A stretch of DNA of 64,000 nucleotides, taken from contig AP026144.1 of assembly GCA_030295235.1 (NCBI GenBank), positions 496,001 through 560,000 on the forward strand, read 5' to 3'. The DNA is from Fistulifera solaris (Eukaryota > Bacillariophyta > Bacillariophyceae > Naviculales > Stauroneidaceae). Under the pieces are notes generated by a model. That model had not been told where the DNA came from. It did no database searches and worked only from the letters and a program-made list of their open reading frames with translations. Positions 33,544-45,217 of the stretch are shown here, one piece after another. Each line of letters begins with the position of its first letter. The stretch's first letter is position 1. The translations under genes and the position numbers were made by a program.

Positions 33544-36266
33544 TTAGGATATTTTCAATTTGGCCGCGTTCTCTGCTTTACAAGAGAGTGCTTCAGCAGA
33601 ATGAGCGATAGTAAAGGTGGAGTGATGCGGCTTCTCTACCCATTCACCATGCCCGTCATCTTGCATTATGATACACTCGATTTTGCTTGAATCATTTGAC
33701 GTGAAGTCATAAAATGGTGTCCCTATCAGGTCTCCTTTCACTTTGCTCGCCAATACTTGCTCTCGAATCGTTTCGAAATCGTGAATCGGAACCCCCAACT
33801 TTTTCAGATACTCTGATACTTTTGCCGATGGCACAAGCTGGTCTTTATAAGACAAGACAATGTGACACGGCACATGAATCTGATCAGCAAAAGAATAATT
33901 CTCGGCCATGGGAATTGCCTCTGTATCGTGTGTCGAACGATTGCATCCGTGCGAAGAATGTAAGAGATCGTTCCAATGTCGGGTCTGGTGTAAACGAACG
34001 ATTTCGTTAACCGTGGGTAATGCAAGCAGAAGCAAATCGGGTCCAAGAAAAGTAAAGCCGAAACAGCTTCAGGGGCCAGCTTCGTCATATAAGATAACCA
34101 CGATGTGCCATACGAGTGGCCTATCCAGGTAGCTGTAAGGTGCCCATGACTAGCTAGCATAGCAGACATTGTTGATGCGACGACTGCAGGAGGCAAGACC
34201 GCGCTCGAAGATTGCCATGGGCGGAAGCCAGATACGTAGGGAATTTCAGGAAGGAAGATCGGCCTCTTGAATCGAAGGAGATCATCAATAAAGGGAATGT
34301 AAAAAACAAGTCCGAGTCCAATACCATGGACAAAAACGAACGGTAGCTTCGCATCGACGACGTCAGAATTGTCAATAGCGTCACTTCCAGGGTGGAAATA
34401 ATAGGCAACATTCCCGACTTTCCTCCGCGAGAACCCACGTCGATGCATCATCACTCGCAAGGGTATTTCTGTGCATCCGATGAGCAGTAAGTGCAAGCAT
34501 AACGGGAAGGTTGCCACGTTTTCAATAGGGTCAGCGGAATACTTTGCATATCCTTGCGGCTCTTTTCTTTGCATAAAAGCAGGTAAGGTCTTCAGGGCAA
34601 AGCCCGTGAAGTCTACAAATGCAGCCTCGGCTCGACTCTCCAAGCTTTCCATAGCCTCGTAGCATTCGGTAATGCGTCGCATTAAAGAAGCCATTTGTTT
34701 TGACGGTACCCCAGCTGACATGTCCAACATTCGGTTTAACATCAGCCTGTAGCCTACCATTTGCTGTTTTAATCGATTGCGTTGACTGGAAAGGAACCGG
34801 GCCGTTTCCAGGCGACGCTGATCATTCAAGGCTTTAACCGAGTTCCAAGCACTGTGTAGTTGCAAGTATGTGGCATACAATTTCTTGTCCACCATTGAGC
34901 CCATTGGCACAATACTTTCGTAGATTTGACTCGCTTTTTGACTCGCCGCCGCCTCCGCTTCTGCTATGCTCTGGGCAGTCCCCGCTACTAATTCGCGAAA
35001 GTCTTTTACGGGATGAAAGTTATCGCCTGTTGCTTTCTGCACCATTTCCTTTAAATCCTGAACTGGTCTAAACTCCATCTGATCGTACCGACGGCGATAT
35101 GATTCAAAAAGATTGGTGAAGAAGTTACCCTCTTCTTCATGTGCGCTACCTCCTGGAAACTGGAAAGCTTTAATACCAAAGTGTGAGCGGAAAGTCTCGG
35201 CCAAGAAGTCGACCTTAGCAATTGCTTTCTTACATTTTTTGGGCTTCGGCAGACCAACTTGCCATGCCGGTACTGACAGTAGGCTTTCGCCCACAAGCCC
35301 AAGATTGTCACTGTCATCATTGCCTATTTTCGTCTCAGTCTCTGGCCCATAAAGCTCTAGCGAAATACGCCATTCAAGTTCCTCCACAAAAGATTCCACT
35401 ATAGCGAAATGAAGGGGCGCGTCAGAAACTTCACTCGACAACAGCTAGTCTGGCAAAACGAACTTACTTTGCAACAACTCGCTTTCCGACAAATGTTCCT
35501 GGTGCCGGCATTCAAACATGCTCCAACACACAAAGTCGCGAACATCATACGCGCTGATATCTTGGCAATCATGATCGAAAAACCAACCGGATAAAAACTC
35601 ACAAACGTGCCCGTCCTCCACTTCTTGCATTCGACGCCAAAGACTCTGCCGTTCAGATAGATCCATCAGGGGAGCAGCTGACAGACTTGACTCTAAAGGA
35701 TCTTTATTTCGTAACCATCGAATACGGATTCGCATCAAAATAAAGAAGAGTGCCTCAAAGGAACACCATATCTCAATCCATAACCACAGCCATGTCCGAG
35801 GATTGCGTTCCATTGTAGAAGTGGACTCGAGGATGTTTGGAATAGTGAAGCTGCTGCCACTTCCCGTCGAATCTAGCACTCCCTCAACAACCAAATCAAG
35901 AGAATCGCCGATGATGAGATCGTGTGGCATTTTAGGTGGCCGCAAATTGGAAATGGCGGAAGCTAGAGTCCACTGGTGTAAAAGCGGTAGGTAATTTTGA
36001 CCAACGACGAGCAAGTATTCACCAAATAGTTCTCGTAACACCACCATACCGATATAAAGATAGCTGATAGGTGCCAATAAAAACATAAATACCCACACGA
36101 CGGCGAGGGGCGAGAAAAGCTGGTATTCATCCAATATCTGTTCGCTCGAGCCTTTATAGCGATACTTTGAAAAATACTGGCGATTTTTCCGGTTCGTCAA
36201 CGAGAACGACTGTCTTCGGACCGGAGAGGCAGCCATGAAAAACTTTTGTTTGAAAGGCGATGACAT
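33544..36266 (-). CDS. Large membrane-anchored alpha/beta hydrolase
   Basis: Two exons: upper exon from 36266 (MSSPFKQKFFMAASPVRRQS; an upstream Met at 36350 is possible) to 35468, intron 35399-35467 (GTAAGT to CTATAG), then the rest. The N-terminal part has two or three membrane helices (LAVVWVFMFLLAPISYLYIG, then LWLWIEIWCSFEALFFILM), then a long helical linker. The hydrolase domain has the oxyanion-type PFVFVHGIGLG, the nucleophile elbow ATWIGHSYGTSWLSY and the likely catalytic His in QDDGHGEWV. The frame changes by one base near 33906: reading an extra G gives RQFPWAENYSFADQIHVPCH, so a base is probably missing. Substrate unknown; lipase or thioesterase-like. Confidence 0.8.
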
Positions 36267-36350
36267 GTTTTTTCTTTGTGTTCCCTGAAAGAAAGGGCGC
36301 ATTGGATTAGAGCAGATGACGAAGAAAATTTGGCGATTGATTGACAGCAT

Positions 36351-37409
36351 CGTGTCAAGATTGAGTCAAGGAGAAGCAGCTCGATCAAGAAGCTAACGAA
36401 AAAGGAATATCCGCCTTCATGATACACTTGACGACGGTGAAGCATCTCACTAGTCGTGATGTCACTTGGCATGCTATGTATCTCCAGTCTCCAGTTGCTA
36501 GTACCCGCGCAAGAACCTACCTCTGCACGCCGCTTAATTACCTGCAAAAATCACTTACTGACAAAATCAGACTTTTGAGTCGATTCTGCGATACAGTTGC
36601 CACTTGACGGGGGAAAATTGACGATGCCCTCGGTATTATATGTCGTGAGGTTCGCGAATGGTTGTGCTCCACCGAACTGCTTTACTAAAGCAGCTCAAAC
36701 GTTCCAAGCTCTTGAAGTTGTTCGCCTCTCACTTATGAATATGAATGGAAAACAACAAATTCAGGCTTTGCTGGATGGTTTTTAAAAAGGAGTTCGTGTC
36801 TTTGTTAAGTGCAATAAGAATGTGCGTCAATCAATTATTACCAGGTATTAAAGGCTACGATCGCGATCGTGGGGGGAGGAGGAAAAACGACGATGCAATC
36901 ACCAAAAATGTCGCAGAAGTTGCTTTACTTAAATGACACAGAAATGTCAATGAGCCCCGTCCTACTTTAGAGCAATATTGAATCACATCGTAGCGGTACA
37001 TGAACCTTATTGGGACTTTGAAAAATTAAGAGGGTGTTGTGACGACGACGACTCGTGACAGCAGACGATCAACATGAAACCGCCTTTTGTTGGGCCTTTT
37101 CTGTCCCGCCCTCACAAAATGAAACAAAATACATAAATATTGAAGACTTCTCGCAACTTGTAAGGGAGATCTGTTTCTGTCACTATTTGATGTAATACTA
37201 GTAATTTTTGTCGTCTCGAATGCATCACGCTTGATAGAAGGCCGTGGTGGGAATATAACTCTAATGCAAGGAGGCTGAGGATGCCATCGTTTCAGCGGCA
37301 ACATTCGAATGTGCTAGTTGTCTCCACCTTCGTTAAAGTAAGCTTCATTAGTAACGGTACCTGGTAAATGTGCGATACTCCGTCTTTCGCTATCAGTGAA
37401 AAAGTCGTC
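36351..37409. other. Intergenic, no gene supported
   Basis: Short open frames on both strands lack domain or composition support. Confidence 0.45.
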
Positions 37410-38661
37410 CTAGATGTTGACGTCAGCTGCCTTCCAGCGAAAAGCAGCGTCCACGGACATGACAACTGCATTCTTATTCGATCCACTCAATGATCCTTTC
37501 GGTTGACCTCGTAGCTGCAGCCGAACGTGTCCCGGCGCTGACGGCCCGTGAAGAATCGGAGTAAATTCCACCGTGATGACTGGCTCGGGTAATATATCGT
37601 AGCTTTGTGATAGGCGGGCAAATTCCACATTCCAATGGTGCGGTTTGGTAGAGCTTGAGAGAAATACCGAGTCAAACTCATTATCGTATTCGTCTTTGGT
37701 CCATGTAACACGCTGTTCGTTGGTGTTCTCCTTGATCGGCGGTGAAATGAGAACATCGCCCAAGCGTTTCGCCATTCTCTGCATGACTTTAAAGTAAAGT
37801 TGTAGCGACTCATCCCAAGAATAGTCGTGTCGAGAAGCATTAGGGGGCCAACTGGCCACTTGGTTGCCCCCTTCGGTTCGAATGCGTATCCGTTCCACAG
37901 AATCCGATAACGAATGAAAGGAACAAGCGACAGCATCATTGTAATAAGACAGTACATCATTCGCCAAATGGATATGTTCTTCCAGAAGTTGACTAGGCAC
38001 TCCGTGCCCTTTCAAGAGAAACTTATGTTGCACCGGTACCAACTTGCGCACCACCTGTAGAAAATCATGCTGGCCACGCAACAAGCGACGCGCCGCGGCC
38101 GTACCGGACTTGGTCGAGTTCTTGGCCGATTTGACACAATAACTCTTTGTATGCAGCAACGAACTAGCGTTTAGTACGGGCAACAGGCCCGACTTGGGTT
38201 TTCTTGGTACTTCTAAAATGGGTTGACCCAGAGTATCGAAGACTTCGACCGGATCTTTTTCAGTAAGCTTCTTTTTCCGGCGTTTGGGAGCTCCAGTGAT
38301 GAGACCAACTGTATTTGCGCTTTTTGAAGAATCTTCTAAACCGACGCGGCGTTTCACAATCAAACGTCGAGGGACGGGTGGAGGTGGATCTTCCAAGGAT
38401 GGCTTCTTTCCGTCCTTGTTTTTGTGATCACCAGAATGTCCCGTCGAGTCATACTTTTTGGCGTGAATTGGCGTAGCAGCTTCCATAACCGAATCGGGTA
38501 CAGCATTTTCAAGTATCATTCGTTCCGATAACCGAGTTGTTGACGATATTATCATGTTTGTTGACATTCCCGAAGGAGGTGCTTTGTCGTGAAAATGCCG
38601 GCATCGTGTCGCGAGCGAACTTGGCGTCCGTAAGATTCGAATGTTATTCCGAAGGAACATA
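37410..38661 (-). CDS. Unknown protein with basic presequence
   Basis: I prefer the start at about 38661 (MFLRNNIRILRTPSSLATRC), which gives a basic, Ser/Arg-rich, mitochondrial-like leader; the open frame extends upstream to 38894 but that part includes promoter palindromes. A disordered Lys/Pro-rich section (EDPPPPVPRRLIVKRRVGLE, APKRRKKKLTEKD) is followed by a helical block (HDFLQVVRKLVPVQHKFLLK, LLEEHIHLANDVLSYYNDAV) and an ordered C-terminus with ESLQLYFKVMQRMAKRLGDV and beta-rich ITVEFTPILHG. About 415 residues. No domain was recognised. Confidence 0.6.
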
Positions 38662-38869
38662 TTTGACTCCAAAATTAATCGCGATGCAGTCTTTGCAAGA
38701 ATATAGAAATAAAGGGCACTATTTGGAATGAATATGTTGAAAGGCAATATACTGACACCATCGCACAAAAGGCGTTTGCGATGAAAATACGCTCTTGCTA
38801 TTTCAAAAGCGCGAGAAGTCGGTCCGCCGTCACCACTTTTATTTACTGACTTACCGGTACTGCGCCGGT

Positions 38870-38895
38870 AGTGGGTACCGGTACCGGTACCCACT
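38870..38895. repeat. Perfect 26-bp palindrome built on GGTACC
   Basis: Starts AGTGGGTACCG and reads the same on both strands; the core is three overlapping TACCGGTA units. It lies between the gene ending at 37410 and the plus-strand gene at 39170. Confidence 0.85.
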
Positions 38896-39169
38896 TAAAT
38901 CGTACCGGAGTAGTATTTACCAGGCTCTCGCACGTCTCAAAAACGTCTCACGAAAGTCGTTTTCACAGATCCGTTTCCTTTGTAAACGATCCTGTTGTCA
39001 ATGAAAGCGTAAAGAATGAAACGACACGATACAAGTAAAACTGGACCCCATTCAAATAGTTTTATCGCAACAACGCCGTAGTTTAAAATGATTTTTTCAC
39101 AAATTGACCGATCGACAACTCGAAGTCATTCGCGGTCATTAACTATCGTCACTAGCCGCACCTTTCACC

Positions 39170-39921
39170 ATGACCCGCTCAGCCAATTGCCTCACCTTCC
39201 TGATGTTTGCCTTCGCGGCAATTATCCTTTGCATCGGAACTATCGTTGTCTACGAAAAGGTAAGTTTGTTTCCAATCTATTCGTTTACCGACGGAATTTG
39301 ATACGCATACTCACCTGTTGTCATGATCAGGTTGTGGTCAACCAGGATACGGACGAAAAAACACTTCCGGTTACGATCGACGGAGAAGGAGTCGTCCAGA
39401 ACGGACCCTTTCGTACCTGTGAATGCTCGGGAAACATTTTCTTTGGAGAAGATCGAGTTGAATGTCTTTTGGAGCGATCGCACCTAGCTGGAGACATCGT
39501 CGTCTTTTGCATCTGGAATGAGATGCTACAAATTCGGGCGATCGATCATGTTTTTGTAAAGATGAATCAAAATCGGACCTATCACCTAATTCAAGATGGT
39601 ATTCCTGATATTCATACCCAGTCTTTTCTCCAAACTCGTGCGGCCGTAGTCACTACCGTACTTGATCCTGTGTGGTTTCTGGAAACAAGCACCATTCTTG
39701 GTTTACAAGTCGAACTGCAGGGCGGGGCGAAATTCCAGACAACGGACGAATACGGTATGCTTCATTTGATGGACGTACAGCGAAACACCTACCATGGCCT
39801 ACCAGTAGTGACGGAAGCGGAACCAGAACCAGAGTCACTCGACTCTTTTTATTTTGAATGTCTTGTGCTTGCGCTGTTGTCTCTTATCTTCGTGGGGGTG
39901 ATCATAAACAATTGTAACTGA
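39170..39921 (+). CDS. Membrane-anchored paralogue 1 of a tandem pair
   Basis: Exon 1 39170-39259 (90 nt) encodes a short tail and one helix (LMFAFAAIILCIGTIVVYE). The intron is 39260-39330, and exon 2 is 39331-39921. The ectodomain has TIDGEGVVQNGPFRTCECSG, a possible metal or disulfide site (CEC...C), VVFCIWNEMLQIRAIDHVFV and a second helix near the end (LVLALLSLIFVGVIINN). No family is recognised. It ends soon after the second helix, whereas its neighbour at 40695 continues with a cytosolic tail. The 3' flank carries the decayed remains of that tail. Confidence 0.75.
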
Positions 39922-39954
39922 AGTCAGAGGATCTGTCCGGGCATTGTGAAAGTT

Positions 39955-40078
39955 TTTACCGAATGGAACAGCAAAGACATTGGGTTGACCGTGAAGTGAA
40001 AAGCCGCAAAGTAGCACAATCGATATCTATCATTCGAAAAAAGACGACCACACCTCGACGACTGCTCAAGTATCCAAT
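39955..40078 (+). pseudogene. Decayed tail-coding remnant of paralogue 1
   Basis: This non-coding DNA resembles the tail-coding part of paralogue 2 (41516-41640): shared stretches include CGAATGGA, GGGTTGACC, CACAATCGAT and GACGACCACACCTCGAC. The downstream gene keeps this as codons. So copy 1 lost its C-terminus by early termination after the duplication. Confidence 0.7.
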
Positions 40079-40694
40079 TAATGAAGGTTTCTTATGATTG
40101 ATTCTGAAAATTAAGCACGTAGCCTAGTGAAAACGGAAATATTTATCTCGATGCTTTGATCCGTAATGAGGCTGACCCAGACGCTCGCCCCATCACCGCT
40201 TATCCTTCGGAATGACAGCATGCATTGGACATAGTTATCTCTTTAGCGGCTGCTAGATTAATGACTACGATGAAAATTGTATAATGAACGTGTGGTCTCT
40301 GACGAATCATTTAGTAAGTTGAAACGATTTTTGTTGGTGAGAAAAACTGAACTTTTTTAAAAATACACTACGCGGGTATTTTGCGATTGCGATCCGCGAG
40401 TCCCGTTTGAACGGATTTTTCTGACAAACCGGTACCCAGTACCCAGTCAAAACCGGTCTTTCATCTCTCACTTTTCTGGAAAACGTCGTCTCTCCATGTA
40501 AGTCGTTTTCTCCCTGTGATGTCCTTCAAAGTAAAAATAGTGAAACGACACGACACAAAGAAAACTGGACCACATGCAATTTGTTTCATCGTAACTTACC
40601 CGGATCTTATCATGAACCTCTCATAAATTCGACCAATCGACAATTCGGAGCCATTCGCGGTCACCAACATCCCTCATCCACCGCACCTTTCATC
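40079..40694. other. Spacer of the tandem duplication
   Basis: Contains the duplicated upstream block: TGAAACGACACGA-type sequence at about 40541 matches that at 39017. GGTACCCAGTACCCAG lies near 40430. Confidence 0.55.
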
Positions 40695-41682
40695 ATGACA
40701 CGCGTCGTCAATTGCCTCACCTTCATGGTCTTTGTCTCTTTGGCCGTAATTCTTTGCATTGGAACCATCGTTGTTTACGAACATGTAAGTCTTCTGATGA
40801 AATTGAGGGCAACTCGGTCACCAGACAATGCATTCTCAATCATTTCATTGCTCTCTTACACAGGCTGCAGAAAACAAGGATTCGAATGAGCAGACACCCC
40901 CGGTTACGATTGACGGAGAAGGCATTGTTCAAAACGGCCCCTTTCGTACTTGTGAATGCTCGGGAAACATTTTCTTTGGAGAAGATCGCGTTGAATGTCT
41001 CCCGGAGAATTCTCATCTTGCCGGGGACGTAGTCGTCTTTTGCATCTGGAATGAGATGCTACAAATTCGGGCGATCGATCATGTTTTTGTAAAGATGAAT
41101 CAAAATCGGACCTATCAGCTTATTCAGCACGGCATTCCTGATATTCATACCCAGTCCTTCATTCAAACCCGGGCGGCGCTAGTTACGACCGTACTCGATC
41201 CTGTGTGGTTTCTGGAAACAAGCACTATTCTTGGATTGCAAGTCAAACTGCAGGGCGAGGCAACATTCCAGACAACGGACGCGTACGACATGGCTCATTT
41301 GATGGACATAAAGCGCAATCCCTACCGTGGTCTCCGTCAGCTTGCAGAATCCGCAAAAGGTCCCCCCGACTGGGAAACGCGAGATGAGATTGTCTTTTTT
41401 ACAATGATTTTGCTTGGGTTCTTGGCTTCATTTCTTTTGATAGCATGCATGTTTAAATCATTTGAGCGTCAAGCGGCACGAATGCGCCGTGCGGAGCATT
41501 GGGAACAAGTTCGCCGAATGGACCAGAGAGAGTTCGAAAAACACTGGGTTGACCACGGAGAGCCGCACATTGTCACAATCGATGTTTACTATTCGGGACA
41601 AGACGACCACACCTCGACAACTGCTCAAATATCTGCCGGTGACAATGACTCGGTGTCTACGAAACACAATTCCGAGCGATAA
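40695..41682 (+). CDS. Membrane-anchored paralogue 2 of a tandem pair
   Basis: Exon 1 is 40695-40784 (90 nt, same length as copy 1), the intron 40785-40863, and exon 2 40864-41682. Layout: an N-terminal helix (MVFVSLAVILCIGTIVVYEH), an ectodomain nearly identical to copy 1, a second helix (MILLGFLASFLLIACMF) and a charged tail (RQAARMRRAEHWEQVRRMD, then acidic/Ser-rich). The introns differ in sequence but sit at the same place. An 86-base block (41032-41117) is identical to 39499-39584 even at silent sites. No named family. Confidence 0.78.
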
Positions 41683-41883
41683 GTGTTACTTTAATTCAGT
41701 ATAAAATGCTTGATTCTTTAATCATTGAGCTCGTTATGTCGCTATTCATGTCTATAATGGGATGAACCAACTTGTTCAAAAGATTGTCCGCCCCACTCTT
41801 TGGACTGACAGCATGTGTTGAACATCTTTCTCCTCTACACGCCTAAATGACAATTTTATCCACAGAAACATGGCATTCTACCA

Positions 41884-43147
41884 TTAAGCGCCTCCTACCG
41901 CTGGAGGTTGTGATCCTTGTATAGAATTTTGACCAGCTCCGTGCACAGAGCCTGGCTGCTGCTGTGGCGCGCTCCCGTCCCCCGCATGGCTACCATACCG
42001 CAAGCCCCCAGTAGCTTGATTGATAGCAGCGTCTTCCGCATTAACACCATTGCCAGACCGACTGCGTTCCAAGTCATCCGCTTTGCGAGCTTCATCTTGT
42101 CCATCATTTTCCCCATCCGCTGGTCCGAGAGGACGTTCTGCTGGGAGACGTGCGCGTTCTTGTTGCAGATTCAGAACCGTCCAGTCAAACAAGTTATCGT
42201 ATTGAAAGCCTTTGCGATAAAAGAGTTCTTTGAACAGCCTCTTCAAGTAAGCGTAGTCCGGTCTGTCCTCAAATCTCAATGAGCGACAGTATTCAAAGTA
42301 ACTTCGGAATTCTGTGGGATAGCCTTTGCAGAGTTGCTCCGTACTGGTCGACATCTTTCGATCCATGATGCGCTCGTACTTTTGCTTCTTCGTGTTAGCC
42401 TTGAGTCCTTGCCAGGGAAGTGAGCCACGAATAAAGTACATGAGGACGTATCCGAGAGACTCTAAGTCATCACGTCGACTTTGTTCAATACCAATGTGAG
42501 TATTGATTGAAGCATAACGAGCCGTACCCGTCAAATTCTTATTTTCGCGGTAGGGAATGTGCTGATGCGATCGAGGATCACGGTACTTCTTGGCTAAACC
42601 GAAATCAATGATATGAATCACCGACTGCCGTTTCCCTAGTCCGATCAAGAAATTGTCCGGCTTGACATCGCGATGAATGAAAGACTTCGTGTGAACGTAC
42701 TCCAGACGACTGAGTAGTTGATCTGCCAGCATGAGAACGGTCTTGAGCTGAAAACGCCGACCGCAATAATTAAAGAGATCTTCGAGCGAAGGACCGAGTA
42801 AATCAAGAACCATGACGTTGTAGTCGCCTTCAATACCGTACCAGCGGACATTCGGAATTCCCACTAATCAAGCGAAATCATAATGAAGTAAAGTGTGAGC
42901 AAATCGAATAGGCAGAGCAAACTAAGGAGAAAGCATTTTCCTGCATGAACCCATACTCACATCCACCGTGAAGAATACGATAAATCTTGCTTTCGTACAA
43001 TAACTGAGGGTGTTTTGTTTTAACGCTTTCCAGTTTAATGGCTACTTCTTCACCCGTCGTCATGTTGGTGCCGAGGTAGATGTCACCGAACGAACCGCTA
43101 CCGATTTTGCGGCCCAAACGGTATTTCTTCCCGACCCGCAATTCCAT
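41884..43147 (-). CDS. CSNK1: Casein kinase 1 family Ser/Thr kinase
   Basis: Exon 1 is 42961-43147 and exon 2 41884-42863; the intron 42864-42960 has GTGAGT and TTAG ends. 388 residues. Motifs are [20 protein letters not shown] (Gly loop), VAIKLE (Lys), [12 protein letters not shown] (catalytic loop), [20 protein letters not shown] (DFG, CK1 signature) and [20 protein letters not shown]. The KEN-box-like [15 protein letters not shown] follows CK1 rather than APE. The tail after residue 300 is Gln/Gly/Ala-rich and disordered. CK1 kinases act widely in signalling, vesicle traffic and clocks. The splice gives HGGLGIPNVRW where other CK1 proteins have Val. Confidence 0.95.
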
Positions 43148-43690
43148 TTTGGAGCAACCGTGACGAAAATGAAGCCGCTGAAGATAGAGAGCGCTTGACG
43201 CAAATGTTTTCCCTACTTCTTATAAATGTCTAGAAGGGCTTGCCTGAAGACGACCGAGTGATTGGACGTTATTTGCAACAACAACTTCGATAAAAACAAC
43301 AGCAACAACAATCAATAGCGACCGCCTCCGTGTCCATCGTCGCTGCTGCTATGGCAGTTTGTGTAAGATTGGTCTTCGAAAAGGAGAAACCCGTATTTAG
43401 AAGCGAGTACCAGTAAATCATTTAGTTTGAATACATTTAATGATCAAAATACCGGTCTATTTTCTCAACTACTTCCATTGCTAGCTAGAGAGAGTGTAAG
43501 ATAAACAACGGAAATACATTGTTAGCGAAAAGAGAAGGGGTGAAAAAGGGTGGAAAAAGCCTCTAAACATGATGATATGAAGCCATTTCTTCTACAGTAC
43601 TCCGTAGTTAAAGAAGCCAAGAACAAGGAGGAACATAAAGATACTTGTCGTGGATATACTTCTCGAGCGCGCTTCTCGATGAAGATGGCT
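43148..43690. other. Intergenic, no gene seen
   Basis: 5' flank of the kinase gene; (AAC)n-like tracts near 43275-43315. Confidence 0.5.
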
Positions 43691-43699
43691 TGATTCGAT

Positions 43700-44010
43700 C
43701 GCCAGCAATCCTCCCACATCATCTTAGTTCAACTTCAAGCTGGAAAACATTTGGCTCACGTTTCTATGGAGCGATGCGATGTCACTTCCAAATCCGGACG
43801 AGGCATAGTAGTATTGAACGGAGGAAAGCTCACGCTTTATCAATGTAACGTTCACAGTTGTGCTGCCACTGGATTATACATGTCTGGGAGCAATTCCACG
43901 GCAAATATTGCTTCAACAGACATTATTGGTAATGGTAATGGTTAATGGTAGAAGAGGTCTCGCCGGAGGACATTCGGGTGTTCATTTGCAAGCCTATCCT
44001 AATTTGTTTT
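43700..44010 (+). pseudogene. Fragment of a right-handed beta-helix repeat protein
   Basis: Repeated turn motifs are visible: LAHVSMERCDVTSKSGRGIV, GGKLTLYQCNVHSCAATGLY, then STANIASTDIIGNGNG, each with the C-x-V/I and small-residue turns of parallel beta-helix coils. The frame stops soon after and continues for a little in another (GGHSGVHL). There is no start or domain around it. The simplest reading is a broken relict of a larger gene; this family is common in diatoms. Confidence 0.5.
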
Positions 44011-45217
44011 TCGGTTCACTTTTTTGCAAGACTTGCTATGCACACATTGTAGTTGTAATGCAATGTTGGGCGCATTTTTTGAAAGGAACGATTTGCTGAT
44101 AAGTCAACTTTTGTTTCTTATTCGTGAACGAACAAACTGCCCAATCTAAAACCAATATTCCTGTGCAAAGATTTTGCCTAGAATACCCAGGACTCAGTAG
44201 ACGTGACTTTTCAAAATTTTCGTGAAAGTCAAGTGAAAGTAAAGTCACTGGCCTTCAAGTGAAGTTAGCAGCGAACAGTGAACTAAGCGGTAATGAGCTA
44301 CTAAGGCGTTATGTGTACTCAAGGGTGTCGCACTGAGCTTGTGAAAGTCAGCCCTGTCTTTCTAATCCCTAATCTACGCAGTCCTACGTACATTTACGTT
44401 GGTTGGGTACTTCAAGTGAACTCACCGAAGTCTCAAGTAAAGTGAAAGTAAAGTAAACTTCAGGTGCTCAAGTGAAGTTGCAAGTTACAGTGAAAAAGCC
44501 ACATGTCTAGGACTCAGCACGATGGCTCCTTTAGACTTAGGATTCAAGTCTAACGACTGACCCGTTCAACGTAACTTTATTACTCCGAGTGGCTCTTTCA
44601 TTGCTCGCTAGACTACTCCGTATACTTGTACTCCGCGTAAGACTTACTCCTAAGTCGTGACTCCCTAGCGGTAATGTGGGAGAAATTCTGGATAGTGTGG
44701 GTTGTGGGTAGACAAGTGGACAGTCGACAATACTGTACAAGTACCTGGTAGACAAATTTTAGTCCGCTAAAATTATCGCAATTCATTCTATTCCCTAATT
44801 TCCTAAAGTTAGAATGCAATTTTGACATAAAGACTGATTTTCCCATTGTCAATTTTCATTTTCTCGCATATATTCCCTTGGGACAAAGAACAAGGAACAA
44901 ACAAGAGCTCTAAAAATGATGTTTACATATTGCACGATAGTCTTTAAATTATTAAACCGAGTGACTTCGAGTTTAGAAAGTACGAGCTAGGACGTAGGAC
45001 GTTGGGCAACTGTCGTCCGGTCATAAGTCTTTCCGGTACTCGTTACCACGTCATTTCTGATTTCCGGTATTTCTGACTTCTTCCGATTTTTTTCCCAACA
45101 TTTTTAACCGACAACGCCTCTCATCGACTTCAGATGTCGCTAATTCGTTCAACAACAAAGTTGTCTTACTAGGAAACCCCTGATCAAATATATTATTCAA
45201 TTAGCAGCGGAAAATTT
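44011..45217. other. Gene-free stretch with degenerate AAGTGAAAGT repeats
   Basis: 44220-44275 and 44415-44495 carry decayed runs of AAGTGAAAGTAAAGT-like units. 44580-44650 is rich in ACTCC/TACTCC. No coding potential seen. Confidence 0.55.

Noticed and set aside
36597-37304. Short frames on both strands in the 36-37 kb gap
   Set aside because: Unrelated to each other, with no recognisable motifs; consistent with chance.
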